Source of the DNA: an uncultured Acidobacteriaceae bacterium
GTDB lineage: Bacteria > Acidobacteriota > Terriglobia > Terriglobales > Acidobacteriaceae
Direction: 5' to 3'
Assembly (NCBI GenBank): GCA_903842845.1
Contig: CAIMNN010000341.1
Span: forward strand, 1-5,558
DNA length: 5,558 nt
Under the pieces are notes generated by a model. It was not told the DNA's origin, ran no database searches, and was given only the letters and a program-made list of their open reading frames with translations. Both the position numbers and the translations under genes were made by a program. Numbering within the stretch: position 1 is the stretch's first letter; the number at the start of each line of letters is the position of its first letter. Shown here one piece after another: positions 5,557 to 5,558 of this stretch.

Positions 5557-5558
5557 TC

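Noticed and set aside
1..5558. Searched by eye for tRNA, CRISPR repeats, transposase genes, attachment sites and toxin-antitoxin or defence genes
   Set aside because: Nothing supportable was seen. The window is almost entirely filled by six coding sequences with short spacers.

Overview
The window looks like chromosomal DNA of a GC-rich Gram-negative bacterium, most likely an Acidobacteriota of the Terriglobia/Acidobacteriaceae type. That placement is an inference from overall protein style: a CarboxypepD_reg-like secreted protein beside carAB, a LepB with a long Ser/Thr/Ala N-terminal tail, and a Pro/Gln-rich exported protein with a VirB10-like barrel. No rRNA or marker gene is present to prove it.

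Layout. Positions 1-4358 hold five minus-strand genes read right to left: an exported VirB10-like protein (4358-3501), signal peptidase I lepB (3485-2859), carA (2740-1607), a small exported CarboxypepD_reg-like protein (1539-1072), and the first 354 codons of carB (1064 to the left edge). Gaps are 15, 118, 67 and 7 bp. The 118-bp gap before carA could hold a promoter, and the 67-bp gap after carA holds a hairpin, so this may be two or more overlapping transcription units rather than one simple operon. A 112-bp divergent intergenic region (4359-4470) separates this block from a plus-strand serine hydrolase of the beta-lactamase/CubicO superfamily (4471-5556), which ends two bases before the window does.

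How the genes fit together. CarA (glutaminase) and CarB (synthetase) form carbamoyl-phosphate synthase, which feeds pyrimidine and arginine synthesis. They are separated by an unrelated gene for an exported protein, and the carB ribosome binding site lies in that gene's last codons. LepB would process exported precursors, possibly including the two signal-peptide proteins in the same block. The serine hydrolase has no visible signal peptide and is probably cytoplasmic; its sequence style recalls family members linked to peptidoglycan recycling, but nothing in the window confirms that.

No mobile element, CRISPR array, tRNA, rRNA or obvious defence system was found. The region is mostly housekeeping. 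The points worth a second look are the split carA/carB arrangement, the hairpin between the genes, a 19-residue insertion in CarB, and the free-standing VirB10-like barrel.
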